A DNA stretch of 64,000 bases from Peromyscus leucopus. Its lineage: Eukaryota > Chordata > Mammalia > Rodentia > Cricetidae. This document shows positions 1 to 10,984 of the stretch, one piece after another. Numbering within the stretch: the stretch's first letter is position 1; every line of letters begins with the position of its first letter. The notes beneath the pieces were generated by a model, which had not been told where the DNA came from, did no database searches, and saw nothing but the letters and a program-made list of their open reading frames with translations. Location: assembly GCF_004664715.2 (NCBI RefSeq), contig NC_051071.1:28575661-28639660 (forward strand), in the 5' to 3' direction. A program made the position numbers and the translations under genes.

Positions 1-24
1 AAGGCAGGAAAACTCTAGCTACAG
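1..24 (+). mobile_element. 3' tail of an LTR cut by the window edge
   Basis: The first bases, ending CTCTAGCTACA, resemble the 3' end of a cricetid LTR family related to the elements at 6872 and 56422. Too little remains for certainty. Confidence 0.3.
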
Positions 25-430
25 ATTAGTTTTTAGGAAGTCAGATTTTACCCTGCAGAGAATATTGGTACCACCAGGTCAGATTTTTCTTTGCTTGGAA
101 TTTTTTCCAGGTATTTTTTTCCTTCTTATTTAGATGTCTAGATGTACAGGGTCTTTTGACTTCTTGAAGATCTGAAGCCATAGGCCAAACAGTTCAAGTT
201 CCCACAACAGTCCTGCCTACAAAATATGGTAGAACGATGGAGGCACAAAGTTTGTTAGAGTAACCAACCAATATCTAATTTGACTTAGTTTTGGCCCACT
301 ACATGAGATGGAAACCATACCCAACACTGCTTGGGTCATCAAGAGTCTGAGACTAGATAGCCTGGGAACCTATGGTAAAACCAAATACTACTGTATTCTA
401 CTTTAGTGTTCTGTTTTAGTATTCTCCTAA
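25..430. other. No recognised feature
   Basis: This is AT-rich sequence with no convincing frame, repeat or motif. Part of it may be degraded upstream L1 sequence leading into the fragment that follows. Confidence 0.5.
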
Positions 431-1505
431 AAGAATGTAGCAATAAAATGACTTATAATGACATTCTGCTATTCTCCTAGATATCAGTTCCTTGCTCAGC
501 CATCATCAGAGAATCTTCATCCTACAGAACAGGGTATCAAATACAGAGACCCACAGAAAGAACTTATGTAGAGAGTGAGAGACCTTTGAACACCAAGCCC
601 TAAATGGGATGTCTTCATCAAATCCCTCCCCTCAAGTTCAGGGAACCCAACGGAAGAGGAGGCAGAAAGAGGGTAAGAGCCAGAGGGTATGGAGGGCACC
701 AAAAATCCAGGCCCTCTAAATCAAAATGATTGATGCACACATGAATTTAAAGAGACTGAGGCAGCATGCATAGAGCCTGGACAGGTCTGTACTGGTTGGG
801 GTTGTAGATCTGAAAGGAGAAGTAGACATATTCCCCCTACCCCTAACCCATAAGCAATCTCTAATTGATAACCACTTGCAGATGAAAATTCAGTTTCCCC
901 CAAGTTAGTCTTGATGGAGGTACAAACTACTCTTAAGGGTAGGCTGCATGCCCAGCAGTAGGTGGCCAATAGTAAATGACCTCAAAGGATTCTTTAGAGG
1001 CTTGTTGTCTCATAATTTTGTGTCAGGACTTTTCCTCTTTTAATTTTATTAGATATTTTATTATTGATTTTATTTATTATTAGTTTTTATTTTATTTAAA
1101 TATTTTTCTTTACTATTTTTACCTTACAGGTCCTTTGCATAAATATTATGACTACTAGTTTACTGTTTTTATGGGATTCCTTAGTGTGTAAACGAATGAG
1201 TCTGTTTCTTCTGTTTTCTTACAGGCTCTTTTTCTTCTGTTAGTTTGTTTTCTCCAACTCTGATGTGTTAGTTTTGGTTTTATCTTATCACATATATTAT
1301 TATATTAGATAATATATTATATTTATTGTATTACATTACAAATATCCCACAGAAGCCTGTTTGATTTCTAATGAGAGACTGACAGAGAGAAGATCTGGAT
1401 ATGAGGGGACACAGGAAGGATCTGGGAGGAGTAGAGAGAGACAGGGAAACTGTATTCAGGATATACTATGTGTGAAAAAAAATTCTATTTTCAATAAAAG
1501 GGGAA
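431..1505 (+). mobile_element. Rodent L1 3' UTR fragment, copy 1
   Basis: The order of motifs is that of a rodent L1 3' UTR in sense orientation. It has a CCATCATCAGAGAA stretch, then AGGAGGCAGAAAGAG, a T-rich middle, TTTCTAATGAGAGACTGA, a purine-rich block, and the tail ending in CTATTTTCAATAAAAGG. No coding part remains. An AT-rich section at 1030-1110 and 1285-1340 looks locally expanded. Confidence 0.8.
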
Positions 1506-1913
1506 AATGCTATCAGCTGTATTATTTCCACAATAAGGGTTGCCACGTTAATAGTATTCAGTGAGAAAAGATCAGTCTAATAGGCCATGCAGCCAAGAAT
1601 TCATTTCCAAGGTAGCGAGAGATGATTAATTCGTTAATGGTTGAGTGTGTTCACTGGTTAATGAATTTTATGACTTGGGTTAAATTCTGTACCTGTCCAA
1701 TGAGGTTTTGTCTCATGCATATTCACTTAATACAGATTTCCATTTAGTAAATTGCACTTGATGAATATTTACTTAGCAGGGCTTCACTTTTCCACCTGAA
1801 ATGTATTTAGTGTCCTTAAATGAATTTTTATGTTCAGTAAAGAGCAGCAAGAACTGAAGTTGCAGTGTGCCATAAGCCTCTTTAAACAGCTTCTGCTCCT
1901 TTCAAACAGAAAA
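1506..1913. other. No recognised feature
   Basis: This is AT-rich single-copy-looking sequence between an L1 tail and a SINE. No frame or RNA gene was recognised. Confidence 0.5.
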
Positions 1914-1914
1914 A

Positions 1915-2085
1915 CTGGAGAGATGGTGGGGTAGTTAAGAGAGCTTGCTGTTCTTCCATAGTTCAGAGCCCAACACCCATAGGAGGCCACTCACAATTGC
2001 CTGTAACTCCAGCTTCAGGGGGATCAGAAGCTCTTTTCTGGCCTTCAAGAATATGTACACTCACATTCACATTCTGATAAACAGT
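1915..2085 (+). mobile_element. B3/B2-type SINE
   Basis: It begins with the tRNA-derived head CTGGAGAGATGG and continues through AACACCCA and a degraded GGGGGATCAGA stretch to CTGGCCTTCAAGAA. Divergence is moderate. It directly precedes the second L1 fragment. Confidence 0.7.
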
Positions 2086-2845
2086 TGTAATGGGGATATT
2101 CGCATCAAATCACTCTCCTTGGGGCTCAGGAAACCTAGTGGGAGTGAAGGCAGAAAGATTGTAAGAGCCAAGGGAGATGGAGGACACCAAGGAAATGAGA
2201 CCTGAAAAGAGCAGACTGACACATATGAACTCGCAGAGACTGTGGCAGCGTGTACAAGGAGATGTCTGTGCCAAATGGGGTCCCAGAACTGAAAGAAATG
2301 GACACATAATGCTATCCCTAACCCAGAAGCTGTCTCTAATTGATAACCACATGCAAATAAAAAATTAGTACTCTGCAATAAAGTCTCACAAGTGTGAGAT
2401 ACAAATCACACTTAAGGGCAGACCCCATGCCCATTAGTAGATACAAAACAAACTCACTGGCATCTTTGGATTTTTTTTTTTGTTTGTTTGTTTCATAATA
2501 TTATCAAGGCAGTTTTTTGTTGTTGTTTGGTTTTTAACATCATAGGTCCGTTGCATATATTACGGTTCCTGGCTTTGTGTTTTATAGGATTCATGTGTAT
2601 ATGAACTTGGGTGTTTCTGTATTTTTATGTTTCTGAAGCTTTTTCTTTGATTTCTTTCCTTCTGTTTATTTTATTTTTGTGCTTCACCCTATTCTGTTTT
2701 GTTTGTTTTATTACCATTTTTTAGATGACTGTTTGCTTTCTAATGAGAAACAGAAAAGGTATGGCTTCAGATGGGAGAGGGAGGTAGGGAAGATCCTGGA
2801 GAAGTTGGGGAAGCAGAATATGATGCATGAAAAAAAAAAAACCCT

Positions 2846-2997
2846 TTTTTTTGTTGTTTTTTGTTTTTTGTTTTTCGAGACAGGGTTTCTCTGTGTAGCT
2901 TTGCGCCTTTCCTGGAACTCAATTTGGAGACCAGGCTGGCCTCGAACTCACAGAGATCCGCCTGCCTCTGCCTCCCGAGTGCTGGGATTAAAGGCGT

Positions 2998-3035
<38 letters not shown>

Positions 3036-3040
3036 CGGCA
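2846..3040 (-). mobile_element. B1 SINE, antisense, with internal CCG expansion
   Basis: The minus-strand B1 begins as GCCGGGCGGC and ends in a T-rich (A-rich in sense) tail at 2846-2870. On the plus strand, GAGACAGGGTTTCTCTGTGT and GTGCTGGGATTAAAGGCGTG are intact. The element is young. The position where B1 normally has a few CCACCAC-type triplets is replaced by 11 perfect CCG units at 3001-3033. Confidence 0.92.
3001..3033. repeat. (CCG)11 trinucleotide repeat inside B1
   Basis: Eleven uninterrupted CCG units are followed by CCCGGC. It evidently arose by slippage within the GC-rich end of the SINE. Triplets of this composition are prone to length change and to methylation. Confidence 0.95.
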
Positions 3041-3075
3041 AAAAACCCTATTTTTAATGAAAGAAAAGTAGAAAA

Positions 3076-4875
3076 AAATCATTTTAATCATGTTTAACAG
3101 GAGAAAGGCTCTGCTTCTGAGAGCCACAGTCTGTAAAAGGTAAAAGGGAAACCCAAAGCAGTGCTAATGAATGAATGAATGAGACATCTCCAGGGCTGAC
3201 TGAAATGGGAAGTTTAACTGCGCAGGCCCAGCACACTGTTGTGTTAGAACTTTTCCACATATTCCCCAAGCTTTTCGTGTACTTTGAAAATGTTGGACAT
3301 TGTATTAAATACTTAGTATTAGTTATCTCATGTCATTCTTGAAACAACCCTAATGTTGAATTTCCTCTTAGAGGTAAGTGAATCAAGTTACAGATAAAAT
3401 AGAGTTATAAAGACATGGAGAGATCATAGTGTTGCTTTCTTTGTGGGGAAAGAAGTGAAAATATTCATTTATATCAGACAAGGCCAGGTTAACAGTACAA
3501 AACAACATCCTGCCCAAATGCAGTTTGGTGAACCAAACCAGTAAGTGTATTTGGTTTACTTACAGAAGGATGGGTAAGGCATCACTTGTAGGAGCAGCTA
3601 GACTCTGGCAGATGTACCATCTCCAAAGCTACCCTTCTATGAGGGATGACTCATCAAAGCTGCATCAGTCAAGTTCCCCGCAGAACATGAAAGCAGCTTC
3701 ACCAAAACTTCTCATCTCCCATGAATTGCTTGCTGTTTATAGCACCTTGGGAAAATTCATGGTGAGTCTTGTATGTTCTGTGAGCTATCTAGGTCTTCTA
3801 CCATCCCAAGAAGGAAATGTTTCCATTCAGAGGGAATACCTTGTATCCCTATACTCATCACCATCAGGATCTGTCATCTCTAGAGATACATCAAGAAATA
3901 ATCTAGAGAAAGAAAAGGCATAGAGACTTTTAGAAATGTCTAAGATAAAAAAAAAATCAGTTTCAAGAAAATAATTCAATAAAATGTGTTGTTCTTAGTA
4001 GAATGCAATAATTCTTCCAGAGATTAACAGCAACAAGAATTGGTACCCACTGAATGCATTTCTAATTGCTGGCCATCACAAGGGACAATTAATGGGGTTT
4101 TCCAGTTATTTAATGCATTTTAAAGGTTCCATTCATAGGCTACATTGGTATGAAAATAAACACATCCTAAGGAGTATTATTTGTGGACTAAAATTTGATT
4201 TATATACAAAACCTACATTTGATGGTAAGAAGTAAAAACCTTTCAGTTAAATGAAGACCAAAGCCAAAACAAAATACACTTGCCATACTATCTTCAAACC
4301 ATAGGAATTAATCATGTACAGGGCTGCCAAGTTTCTACAGGCTGTCCTACACTCTCTTGGGAGTAAGTAGTGGAAATTCTCTATGAGAAGATACTTAAAA
4401 CACCTAAGAGCTTTTAAGACCTATAATTTGGAACAAGAAGAAAAGGTGTGGTTACTAACAGTGGAGATGGCAAGTTAACATGTGTGGCATTAACATGTTT
4501 ATTTAGGTATTAGCGGGCACCAGCAAGATGAAACTTCATGACTTCATTGAATCTTCTCAAGAAACTCCAAGAAAAACAAACCGTCATTATCTAGTTGCAG
4601 AAATCTAACTTAGAGCCCTCAAGGAGCTCATGCACAACATGACACAGCTCTTCAGCTTCAGAGTCAGGTAGTCAAGCAACTTATCCATTTTACTCTAAAG
4701 GTCAGTATACACAGAGAAAGGGGATAGTCCTAATTTTAAAAAAGGTTAATATGACCAAATAAAAATACATTTTTCTTTTAACCTTCCAATTCAGAATAAA
4801 AACACTGGAAATACTTGACCATAGTTCATATGCCATTGAAGATCAAATTGTACCAAGCAAGAATGAACACGAAGT
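3076..4875. other. No gene recognised; one possible old repeat
   Basis: The 3500-3930 part contains a frame of 132 codons, but its sequence (AGTGTATTTGGTTTACTTACAG and what follows) resembles a dispersed rodent repeat rather than a protein. The rest is AT-rich with nothing recognised. A short ATGA/GAAT run lies near 3165-3183. Confidence 0.4.
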
Positions 4876-5090
4876 CCTGGAGATATGGCTTAGTGGTTAA
4901 GAGAACTGGATGCTCTTGCAGAGGACCAAGGTCTGGTTCCCAACACCCACATGAAAGCTAACAGACATCGGTAACTATAGTTCCAGGGGATCCAATGTCT
5001 TCTTCTGGCCTCCATGTCCAATGTATGCAAATGTTGCAGACATGCATGCATGTGAAATACTCATACACATAAAATAAATAGATCCAAAAA
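4876..5090 (+). mobile_element. B3 SINE
   Basis: It has the head CCTGGAGATATGGCTTAGTG, the middle CCAACACCCACATGAAAG, the B3-type CCAGGGGATCCAATG with CTTCTTCTGGCCTCC, and a tail of CACATAAAATAAATA. It is complete or nearly so. Confidence 0.85.
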
Positions 5091-6286
5091 GAAACAATTT
5101 ATTTAAGAATAGTTTTGACTATTTTATTCTTACTTTGGAAAAGGAGCTTCTGGCAAAAGCTGCTTCAGCCACTTTGGCTGGCAGGGAATAGAGGGTCAAG
5201 TTCAAGAGCAATCCTGGGAGTGAGATCAAAGAAGTTGACAAAACAACTTTTTTTCTTGGTCCTCAGAAACTTATGAAGAAATGCTAAGTTAAGGCAAAGG
5301 TTCTGGATGGAGTTCCAAAATCTGCTCATTGGATATCTTATAATAGACGGTAAAAAAGTTGTCATTATGAGACTATTGTGTTCACTTTTGGATGACATAT
5401 TTATGGGCAGGAAAGTGGAACAACCCAAAAGGTGCATTTAAACAGTGGTGGTGTGTATTGCTATATATCTCATGTATCAGCTGTTCTCCTTAGGCTGTGA
5501 ATATTAACTCAGTGCCCTGACTCATGAGTCAGAAGTGGATAGTCTTACTTTGACTCCATTCTACAAAGGCTTATGGCAGTTGATGGATGTGAATGATCAC
5601 AGCTGGCCAGTGCTGGAACCTGTTCACACTCATATCTGACCAACTTGCTTGTCCAGGAGAGTGAAAGAAAGAGAGCAATTAGAATTGAATTGGTAAGAAG
5701 AATGAAAAAAAAAAAAAAAAAAAAAAAAAGGATCAGAGGTGTTTTCTTGGAATGGGAAGGTTTGAGACCCAACAGCACAGGAACCTAAAGTTAGCCAAAA
5801 TGTAAGAGTATTCAGTTTTATTTGTTGTAGGAAAGAAGCTCTTGGGTATTTCAAAGACTGCTTCTAGGCAGACAAAGCTGCTCTATGATTCAAAAGCCAT
5901 GCATTCCACCGAGCATGCAATGGGAAAGTGCTCATCCAACTGCTTGGTGTCTAGCTCATCTTGACAACTCTCCAGGTCTGTGATCTCAGGTAGGCACATG
6001 GGACCTCCAGTGGCATGACACATGCAATAGCTTAAGTGTCCAATGAGGGTCAATGGAAAAATGGAGTTAGACATCTATTGAGAGAGTGTGGCAATGCATG
6101 AAGGCTGCCCTAATAAAGTACCATATACAGAGTGTGTTGAATAAAATAACTTATCTTCTCACAGTTTTAGAGTCTGAGAAGTCTAAAATAAGGATCTGAT
6201 TCAATGCAGTTGCCTGTGAGGGCCATCTCACTGGCTTGAATTCCCTTCTCATTATGTCTTGATGAAGAAACAAATAAGTCCTCCCA
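5091..6286. other. No gene recognised; contains an A25 tract
   Basis: An uninterrupted A run of 25 lies at 5705-5729 without a recognisable SINE body. The rest shows no frame or family that I can name. Confidence 0.45.
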
Positions 6287-6341
6287 TTCTCCTCTCTCTC
6301 TCTCCCTCCCTCCCTCCCTCCCTCCCTCCCTCCCTCCCTCC

Positions 6342-6430
<89 letters not shown>

Positions 6431-6435
6431 TGTGT
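6287..6435. repeat. Compound (CT)n/(CCCT)n/(CT)n/(TG)n microsatellite
   Basis: A pure pyrimidine run of 127 nt (6287-6413) changes from CT to CCCT units and back to CT, then becomes TG to 6435. Frames on both strands here are low-complexity artefacts. Confidence 0.97.
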
Positions 6436-6499
6436 CTTCCCCAAGGGCACAGTAGTATAGAATTATGGCCGAATTTAAACTTAGTTACTTAATTTCCTC

Positions 6500-6780
6500 C
6501 TTGTTTCAGTGTATTTTTGTGGCTGTAACAAAACTAGTGAGATATGGTAACTTAAGAAAGAATGGAATGGTGATTTAGCTTGTGGTTCTGAAGAATGTAT
6601 GGTAAGAGAGTTAGTGTGCAAGACCAGGACTTGACTTTCTATAAAGTCACTAATAGACTCATGACCTTGTGCATGTCCCCAATAATCACACCACATTCAA
6701 GTACTCTTAGCATATAAACTTAGGGATTAAGTCCCAGCTATGAACTTTGGAGGACATTCAAACTTTAGCACCCTACAGAG
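6500..6780 (-). mobile_element. MaLR-type LTR, antisense, degraded
   Basis: The plus strand reads TGTGGCTGTAACAAAACTAG near one end, and GATTAAGTCCCAGCTATGAA then ACATTCAAAC near the other. This is the order expected of a reversed MST/MLT1-like MaLR LTR. It is old and diverged. Confidence 0.55.
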
Positions 6781-6871
6781 TAGCAGTAAGGAGTATCAAT
6801 TTGGGGTAATGGGATATAATTTAATGCCAAGAAAGAAGGAGGAAAAATTAAAGTGAGCTGAAGAGACACAG

Positions 6872-7218
6872 TGCTGTGGATATCACTCTATATAAATAAA
6901 ACACTGATGGCCAGTGACAAGGCAGGAAGTATAGGCGGGACAAAGAGAGAGGAGAATTGGGGAAACAGGAAGAAGGAGGGGGAGATACTGCAGCCACCAG
7001 CAGGATAAGCAGCATGTAAAGACGCCGGTAAGCCACCAGCCACGTAGCAAGGTATAGATTTATAGAAATGGGTTAATTTAAGATATAAGAACAGTTAGCA
7101 AGAGGCCTGCCATGGCCATACAGTTTATAAGTGATATAAGCGTCTGAGTGATTATTTTATACGTGGATTGTGGGACTGCAGGGCTTAGTGGAACCTGGAG
7201 AGAAGCCCTCCAGCAACA
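6872..7218 (+). mobile_element. Solo LTR (class II ERV, mys-like) with 6-bp duplication
   Basis: The element runs from TGCTGTGG to CAGCAACA. It is flanked by identical hexamers ACACAG at 6866-6871 and 7219-7224, the duplication length typical of ERV2/ERVK integration. Inside are ATAAATAAAACACTGATGG and GAAATGGGTTAATTTAAG, the latter nearly shared with the LTR at 10278. No internal retroviral genes remain. The family name is inference. Confidence 0.8.
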
Positions 7219-7224
7219 ACACAG

Positions 7225-8904
7225 GGTGTCTGAGTAGAAAGGATCTTTGATACATGGATGGGTACTCTTGAACAAGTCAAGAGGAATCTCACTTCCCTGG
7301 GAGGGGAGTGGAATGGCTTCAGGGCTCAGCCATCAAGCCTGTACAGGAAGTGAAGTTTCAGTAAACATGGTAATAGATTCTGGGGTTCAAGACTAGGGTC
7401 AGAAGCAAATCACCAGTCTGTAGCAGAGATCCTTCAGAAGCAAATCAGTTTACAGCAGAGATTCTGGTATTGTATTTCTCTGACTGTTCTCCTGCATTGA
7501 AAAGGGCATGACAACCAAAGGGCACAGATCAAAGTGCTCTAGGCAAGTGTCTGTAAGTTAAATCACAGTACAGGCTCAGTGTCTGGCACACAGGACACTT
7601 AATATATTAGCACTTATTAAAAAGTACTGCCCATACTGGTCTTTGATGACATGGGAGCAGAGCTCTCATTCCATATTCATCCCAGGTTTTTGCCATTCAT
7701 TGTCAACACTCATACTTCAATTAAATATACCATTGGTTTTACTGCTTCATAAAAAACTTCCAAAGATAATCAGTGTGGGTGCTAGGAAAGGTTATTGCTC
7801 CATAAAATGGATAAAGAGCTCAATTCTCCTCACTTGAAGTTGCTGACCATCATGTGCAACTGTAGTTTTCTAGTTATTTATTTGTGTCTAGCAGAGTAGA
7901 TGGACCTTAGACTTACAAAGACTCTGAATCAAACTGTGAGGTTTAAGTCCTTGGTTCCAATGCCATGCTCTGCTTATCCTTCCCGGTGCCCCTCAGCCAC
8001 TCACTGTCTTATGAGGTTGGTCTTTTTAAGCGGTGTGGTGCTCAGGATGCCTGAGGCTCTAGATGCATGTTTTTTACTGCTCTGTGATGTCTACAAGAGA
8101 TAGACATTTTGGGACACTGTTCTTTTTTCTTACTCTGTGTAGCTAGTGGATTTCCCCAACGAGTGTGCTTAAACATGCGGAAGGAGCATCCTGCGGCTGC
8201 TTATTTCCCTGTGCACCACCCAGAGCCATGGTTAAAAGCAGTACTCTTACTAAGCCAGAGGATGCTGAGACAGTGTCCCCACCATTGTTTTAATTAACCC
8301 CAATTTTTACCTTATCTTCGGTGGCTCTTCTGTAGCCTACCCACACGTTTTGAGTTAATTTCACCGATAAGCTCACTTTAAATGGTCCTTATTGGAGTTT
8401 GCTGTTTTTCTTCTCACCATTCTCACTAACAGAGTGTTCCAAGTTAATAGAAGGAAAGGCGTCGATCCCTGTGAGTCATACATGAAGAATCTCAGCCATC
8501 TTTCCAAATGATAGCCCTTCAGGTTTAACCCAGAATTGACGGTCTCAACACTGCCACCATCAATATGAAGCTTCTGTAACAAAGATTTTGAAAAATTAAA
8601 TTCCAAACGTATTCCAAAAAAGGTTTCCACTGAAAAAGGTTGGCACCCAATATTCTACCTAAATTCAACAATCTTGCATACACTTTCCAGTCTAAATTTT
8701 TTCAATCTTTTAACAATCTGAAATGGTTTTCCTTACTATCTTTTAGGAAAACACACATCCTTTGCACATTCTTTTGGCATGACTGGCATTCCCCAAGAGT
8801 TTCCTGAGTAATGTACCAATAAAGCATTGATAGCCTTTAGCTTGTCCTGAATTGATCCTGCTTGTCTTATGTGGAGATGTAAATATACCCTTAATATATT
8901 TAGT
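7225..8904. other. No gene recognised
   Basis: A short imperfect duplication (CAGAAGCAAATCA and a CAGCAGAGAT-like part) occurs at about 7400-7430 and 7433-7465. About 7905-8040 has a weak MIR-like look. An 85-codon minus frame at 8373-8630 matches nothing I know and shows no splice or homology support. Confidence 0.4.
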
Positions 8905-9590
8905 TTCATCTTTTTTTTAATTTTATAATTAATTTTACATATCAGCCATGGATTCCCCTGTTCTCCCTCCTCCCCCCCCCCCCCCAGGCTTCCCCCCATT
9001 CCCACCTCCTCCAAAGCAAGGTCTCTCCTGGGGATTCATCTCTACCTGGTAGATTCAGTTGAGGCAGGTACAGTCCCCTCTTCCTTACACCAAGACTGAG
9101 CAAAGTGTCTCAGCATAGGCCCTAGGTTCCAGAAAGCCAGCTCACGCACTGAATAGTTCAAGCTAATCAACTGTCTCACTTTTCCAGAGGGCCTGATCCA
9201 GTTCCATGGGGGTGCCTCAGCTATTGGTTCATAGTTCATATGTTTCCACTAGTTTGGCTATTTGTCCCTGTGCTTTTTCCAATCATGGTCTCAATATCTC
9301 TTGCTCATATAATCCCTCCTCTCTCTTGCCAATTGGATTCCTGGAGCTCCACCTGGGGCTTGGCCGTGGATCTCTGCATCTGCTTCAATCAGTCACTGGA
9401 TGAGAATTCTAACATGACAGTTAGGGTATTCTGCCATTAGGTCATCAGAGTAGGTCAGCTTGGGCTTTCTCTAGGCCATTGTCAGTAGTCTATTGTGGAG
9501 GTATCTTTGTGAATTTCTGGGGACCTCTCTAGCACTTTGCTTCTTCCTGTTCCCATGGGGTCTTCATTTATCATGTATTTCTTGTTCCAC
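8905..9590 (-). mobile_element. Rodent L1 3' UTR, antisense
   Basis: Read on the minus strand it ends GAATCCATGGCTGATATGTA, an AT-rich stretch and A-rich tail (about 8905-8940), preceded by a G-rich polypurine tract (the C run at 8972-8986). This tract is typical of rodent L1 3' UTRs. Upstream parts such as GAGGTCCCCAGAAATTC are intact. It abuts an L1 ORF2 piece of the opposite orientation. Confidence 0.8.
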
Positions 9591-9591
9591 A

Positions 9592-10165
9592 CAATAGGAA
9601 CAGAAGGAATGTTACCAAACTTCTTCTATGACGCTACAATTACCCTGATTCCCAAGCCAAACAAAGATGCAATAAAGAAAGAGAACTACAGACCAATCTC
9701 CCTCATGAACATTGATACAAAAATACTCAATAAAATACTGGCAAATCAACTCCAAGAACACATCAAAAAAAATTATCCACCATGATCAAGTAGACTTCAT
9801 CCCAGGGATGCAAGGGTAATTCAACATATGAAAGTCTGTCCATGTAATACACCATATAGCAAACCGGAAAAAAAAAAAAAACCAAAAAAAAAAAAAAAAA
9901 ACCACATGATCATCTCACTAGATGCTGAAAAGGCCTTTGACAAAATTCAACACACCTTCATGATAAAGGTCTTGGAGAGATCAGGAGTACAGGGAACATA
10001 TCTAAACATAATAAAGGCAATTTACAGCAAGCCAACAGCCAACATCAAATTAAATGGAGAGAAACTCAAAGCGATTCCACTAAAATCAGAAACAAGATAA
10101 GGCTGTCTGCTCTCCCCATACTTATTCAATATAGTACTTGAAGTTCTAGCCAGAGCAATTAATTT
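9592..10165 (+). pseudogene. L1 ORF2 reverse transcriptase fragment, broken
   Basis: The plus-strand translation shows L1 reverse transcriptase landmarks: [20 protein letters not shown] and [10 protein letters not shown], a gap, then [14 protein letters not shown] and [11 protein letters not shown] stop at 9783-9785 ends the first part. An A-rich insertion at about 9868-9900 breaks the frame before the second part. The endonuclease and the downstream FADD catalytic motif are missing, so it cannot make an active enzyme. Confidence 0.93.
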
Positions 10166-10277
10166 AATCTTAAATGGCTTTTTAAAAATAAAGAAAAAAG
10201 AAAAAGATGATGTTAGGAGTTGGGAAAGAGAAATAAGGGAGAGAAGAGAAAGGGAGGAGGGAGAGAGAGAGAGAAGC

Positions 10278-10610
10278 TGTGGAATAACCCTTCTACACAT
10301 TGTGAAGATATGTTGCTGTCATTGTTAATAAAAAGCTGATTGGCTGATGGCTAGGCAGAATTTTGGGGAATGGGAGAATGCTGGTGAGAAGGGCAGAGTC
10401 AAAGGATAGCCATGAGATATAGAGCAAGCAGGATCTGAAGCATGCACATGTGGTAAATGAGCCTGAGGCAGCACATAAATTAATAGAAATGGGTTAATTT
10501 AAATTATAAGAGCTAGATTAAAAACAAGCCTAAGCTATTGGCCAAGCATTTATAATTAATAATAAGTCTCTGTATGGTTATTTGGGAATGGCTGCCAGGA
10601 CATAGAGAAT
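10278..10610 (+). mobile_element. Solo LTR, mys-like family, 3' end eroded
   Basis: It starts TGTGGAATAACCC and includes AATAAAAAGCTGATTGGCTG, GAAATGGGTTAATTTAAAT, ACAAGCCTAAGCTATTGGCC and AATAATAAGTCTCTGTATGG, in the order of a cricetid LTR family. The 3' end runs into a GT/AG microsatellite, so no target duplication can be assigned. It is related to the 6872 element. Confidence 0.7.
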
Positions 10611-10611
10611 C

Positions 10612-10612
<1 letters not shown>

Positions 10613-10705
<93 letters not shown>

Positions 10706-10715
10706 GACAGAGAGA
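10613..10715. repeat. Compound (GT)24(AG)n microsatellite
   Basis: GT units run over about 10613-10660, then AG units from 10661, becoming impure (ACAG) after 10695. It sits at the eroded end of the LTR. Confidence 0.97.
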
Positions 10716-10759
10716 GAAAGCAAGTGGAGTAGTAAGATCAAGAAAGAGCAGAAAGAACA

Positions 10760-10870
10760 GGCAAGCTGGGTTTGGTAATGATAATACAAGCCTCTATCCC
10801 CACCTACTTGGAAGACTGAAGCATGAGAATCACAAATTTAAGTCACTTGGGAAACTGAGTGGGACTCAGA
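10760..10870 (+). mobile_element. Old B1-like SINE fragment
   Basis: The sequence AAGCTGGGTTTGGTAATGAT, followed by AAGCCTCTATCCCCACCTA and CTTGGAAGACTGAAGCATGA, follows the B1/7SL order with heavy divergence (proto-B1 grade). Confidence 0.5.
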
Positions 10871-10905
10871 CTATCTACCTGTCATCTATCTATCTCACCT
10901 ATCTA

Positions 10906-10908
<3 letters not shown>

Positions 10909-10959
<51 letters not shown>
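10909..10959. repeat. (TC)n microsatellite
   Basis: An uninterrupted TC run of about 51 nt is preceded by TATC units at 10870-10908. Confidence 0.97.
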
Positions 10960-10962
<3 letters not shown>

Positions 10963-10984
10963 CGTCTGTCCTTCCATCTCTCTA

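Larger units (their letters stand above)
2088..3075 (+). mobile_element. Rodent L1 3' UTR fragment, copy 2, split by a B1
   Basis: This is a second L1 3' UTR, sense orientation. It shows AGTGAAGGCAGAAAGATTG, then AACTCGCAGAGACTGTGGCAG, TTGATAACCACATGCA, a T-rich middle, TTTCTAATGAGAAACAG, a purine-rich block and an A-rich tail. The tail is interrupted by a B1 at about 2846-3040. The AAAAAACCCT motif occurs on both sides of that B1 and is its likely target-site duplication. Confidence 0.8.

Noticed and set aside
2679..3097. 130-codon and 78-codon plus frames with Ala/Arg runs
   Set aside because: They are translations of the L1 tail and an antisense B1, and the Ala and Arg runs are the CCG repeat.
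3525..3923. 132-codon plus frame
   Set aside because: The sequence resembles a dispersed repeat, contains no domain I know, and has no splice or promoter support.
6151..6492. Frames with Arg-Glu or Ser-Leu-Pro runs
   Set aside because: They are translations of the CT/CCCT microsatellite.
8373..8630. 85-codon minus frame considered as a processed pseudogene
   Set aside because: Its translation seems protein-like in composition, but I can name no parent gene and see no A-tail or target duplication. A protein search would decide.
9592..10165. Active L1 reverse transcriptase gene
   Set aside because: Only a fragment remains, with a stop codon, an A-rich frame break, and no endonuclease or FADD motif.
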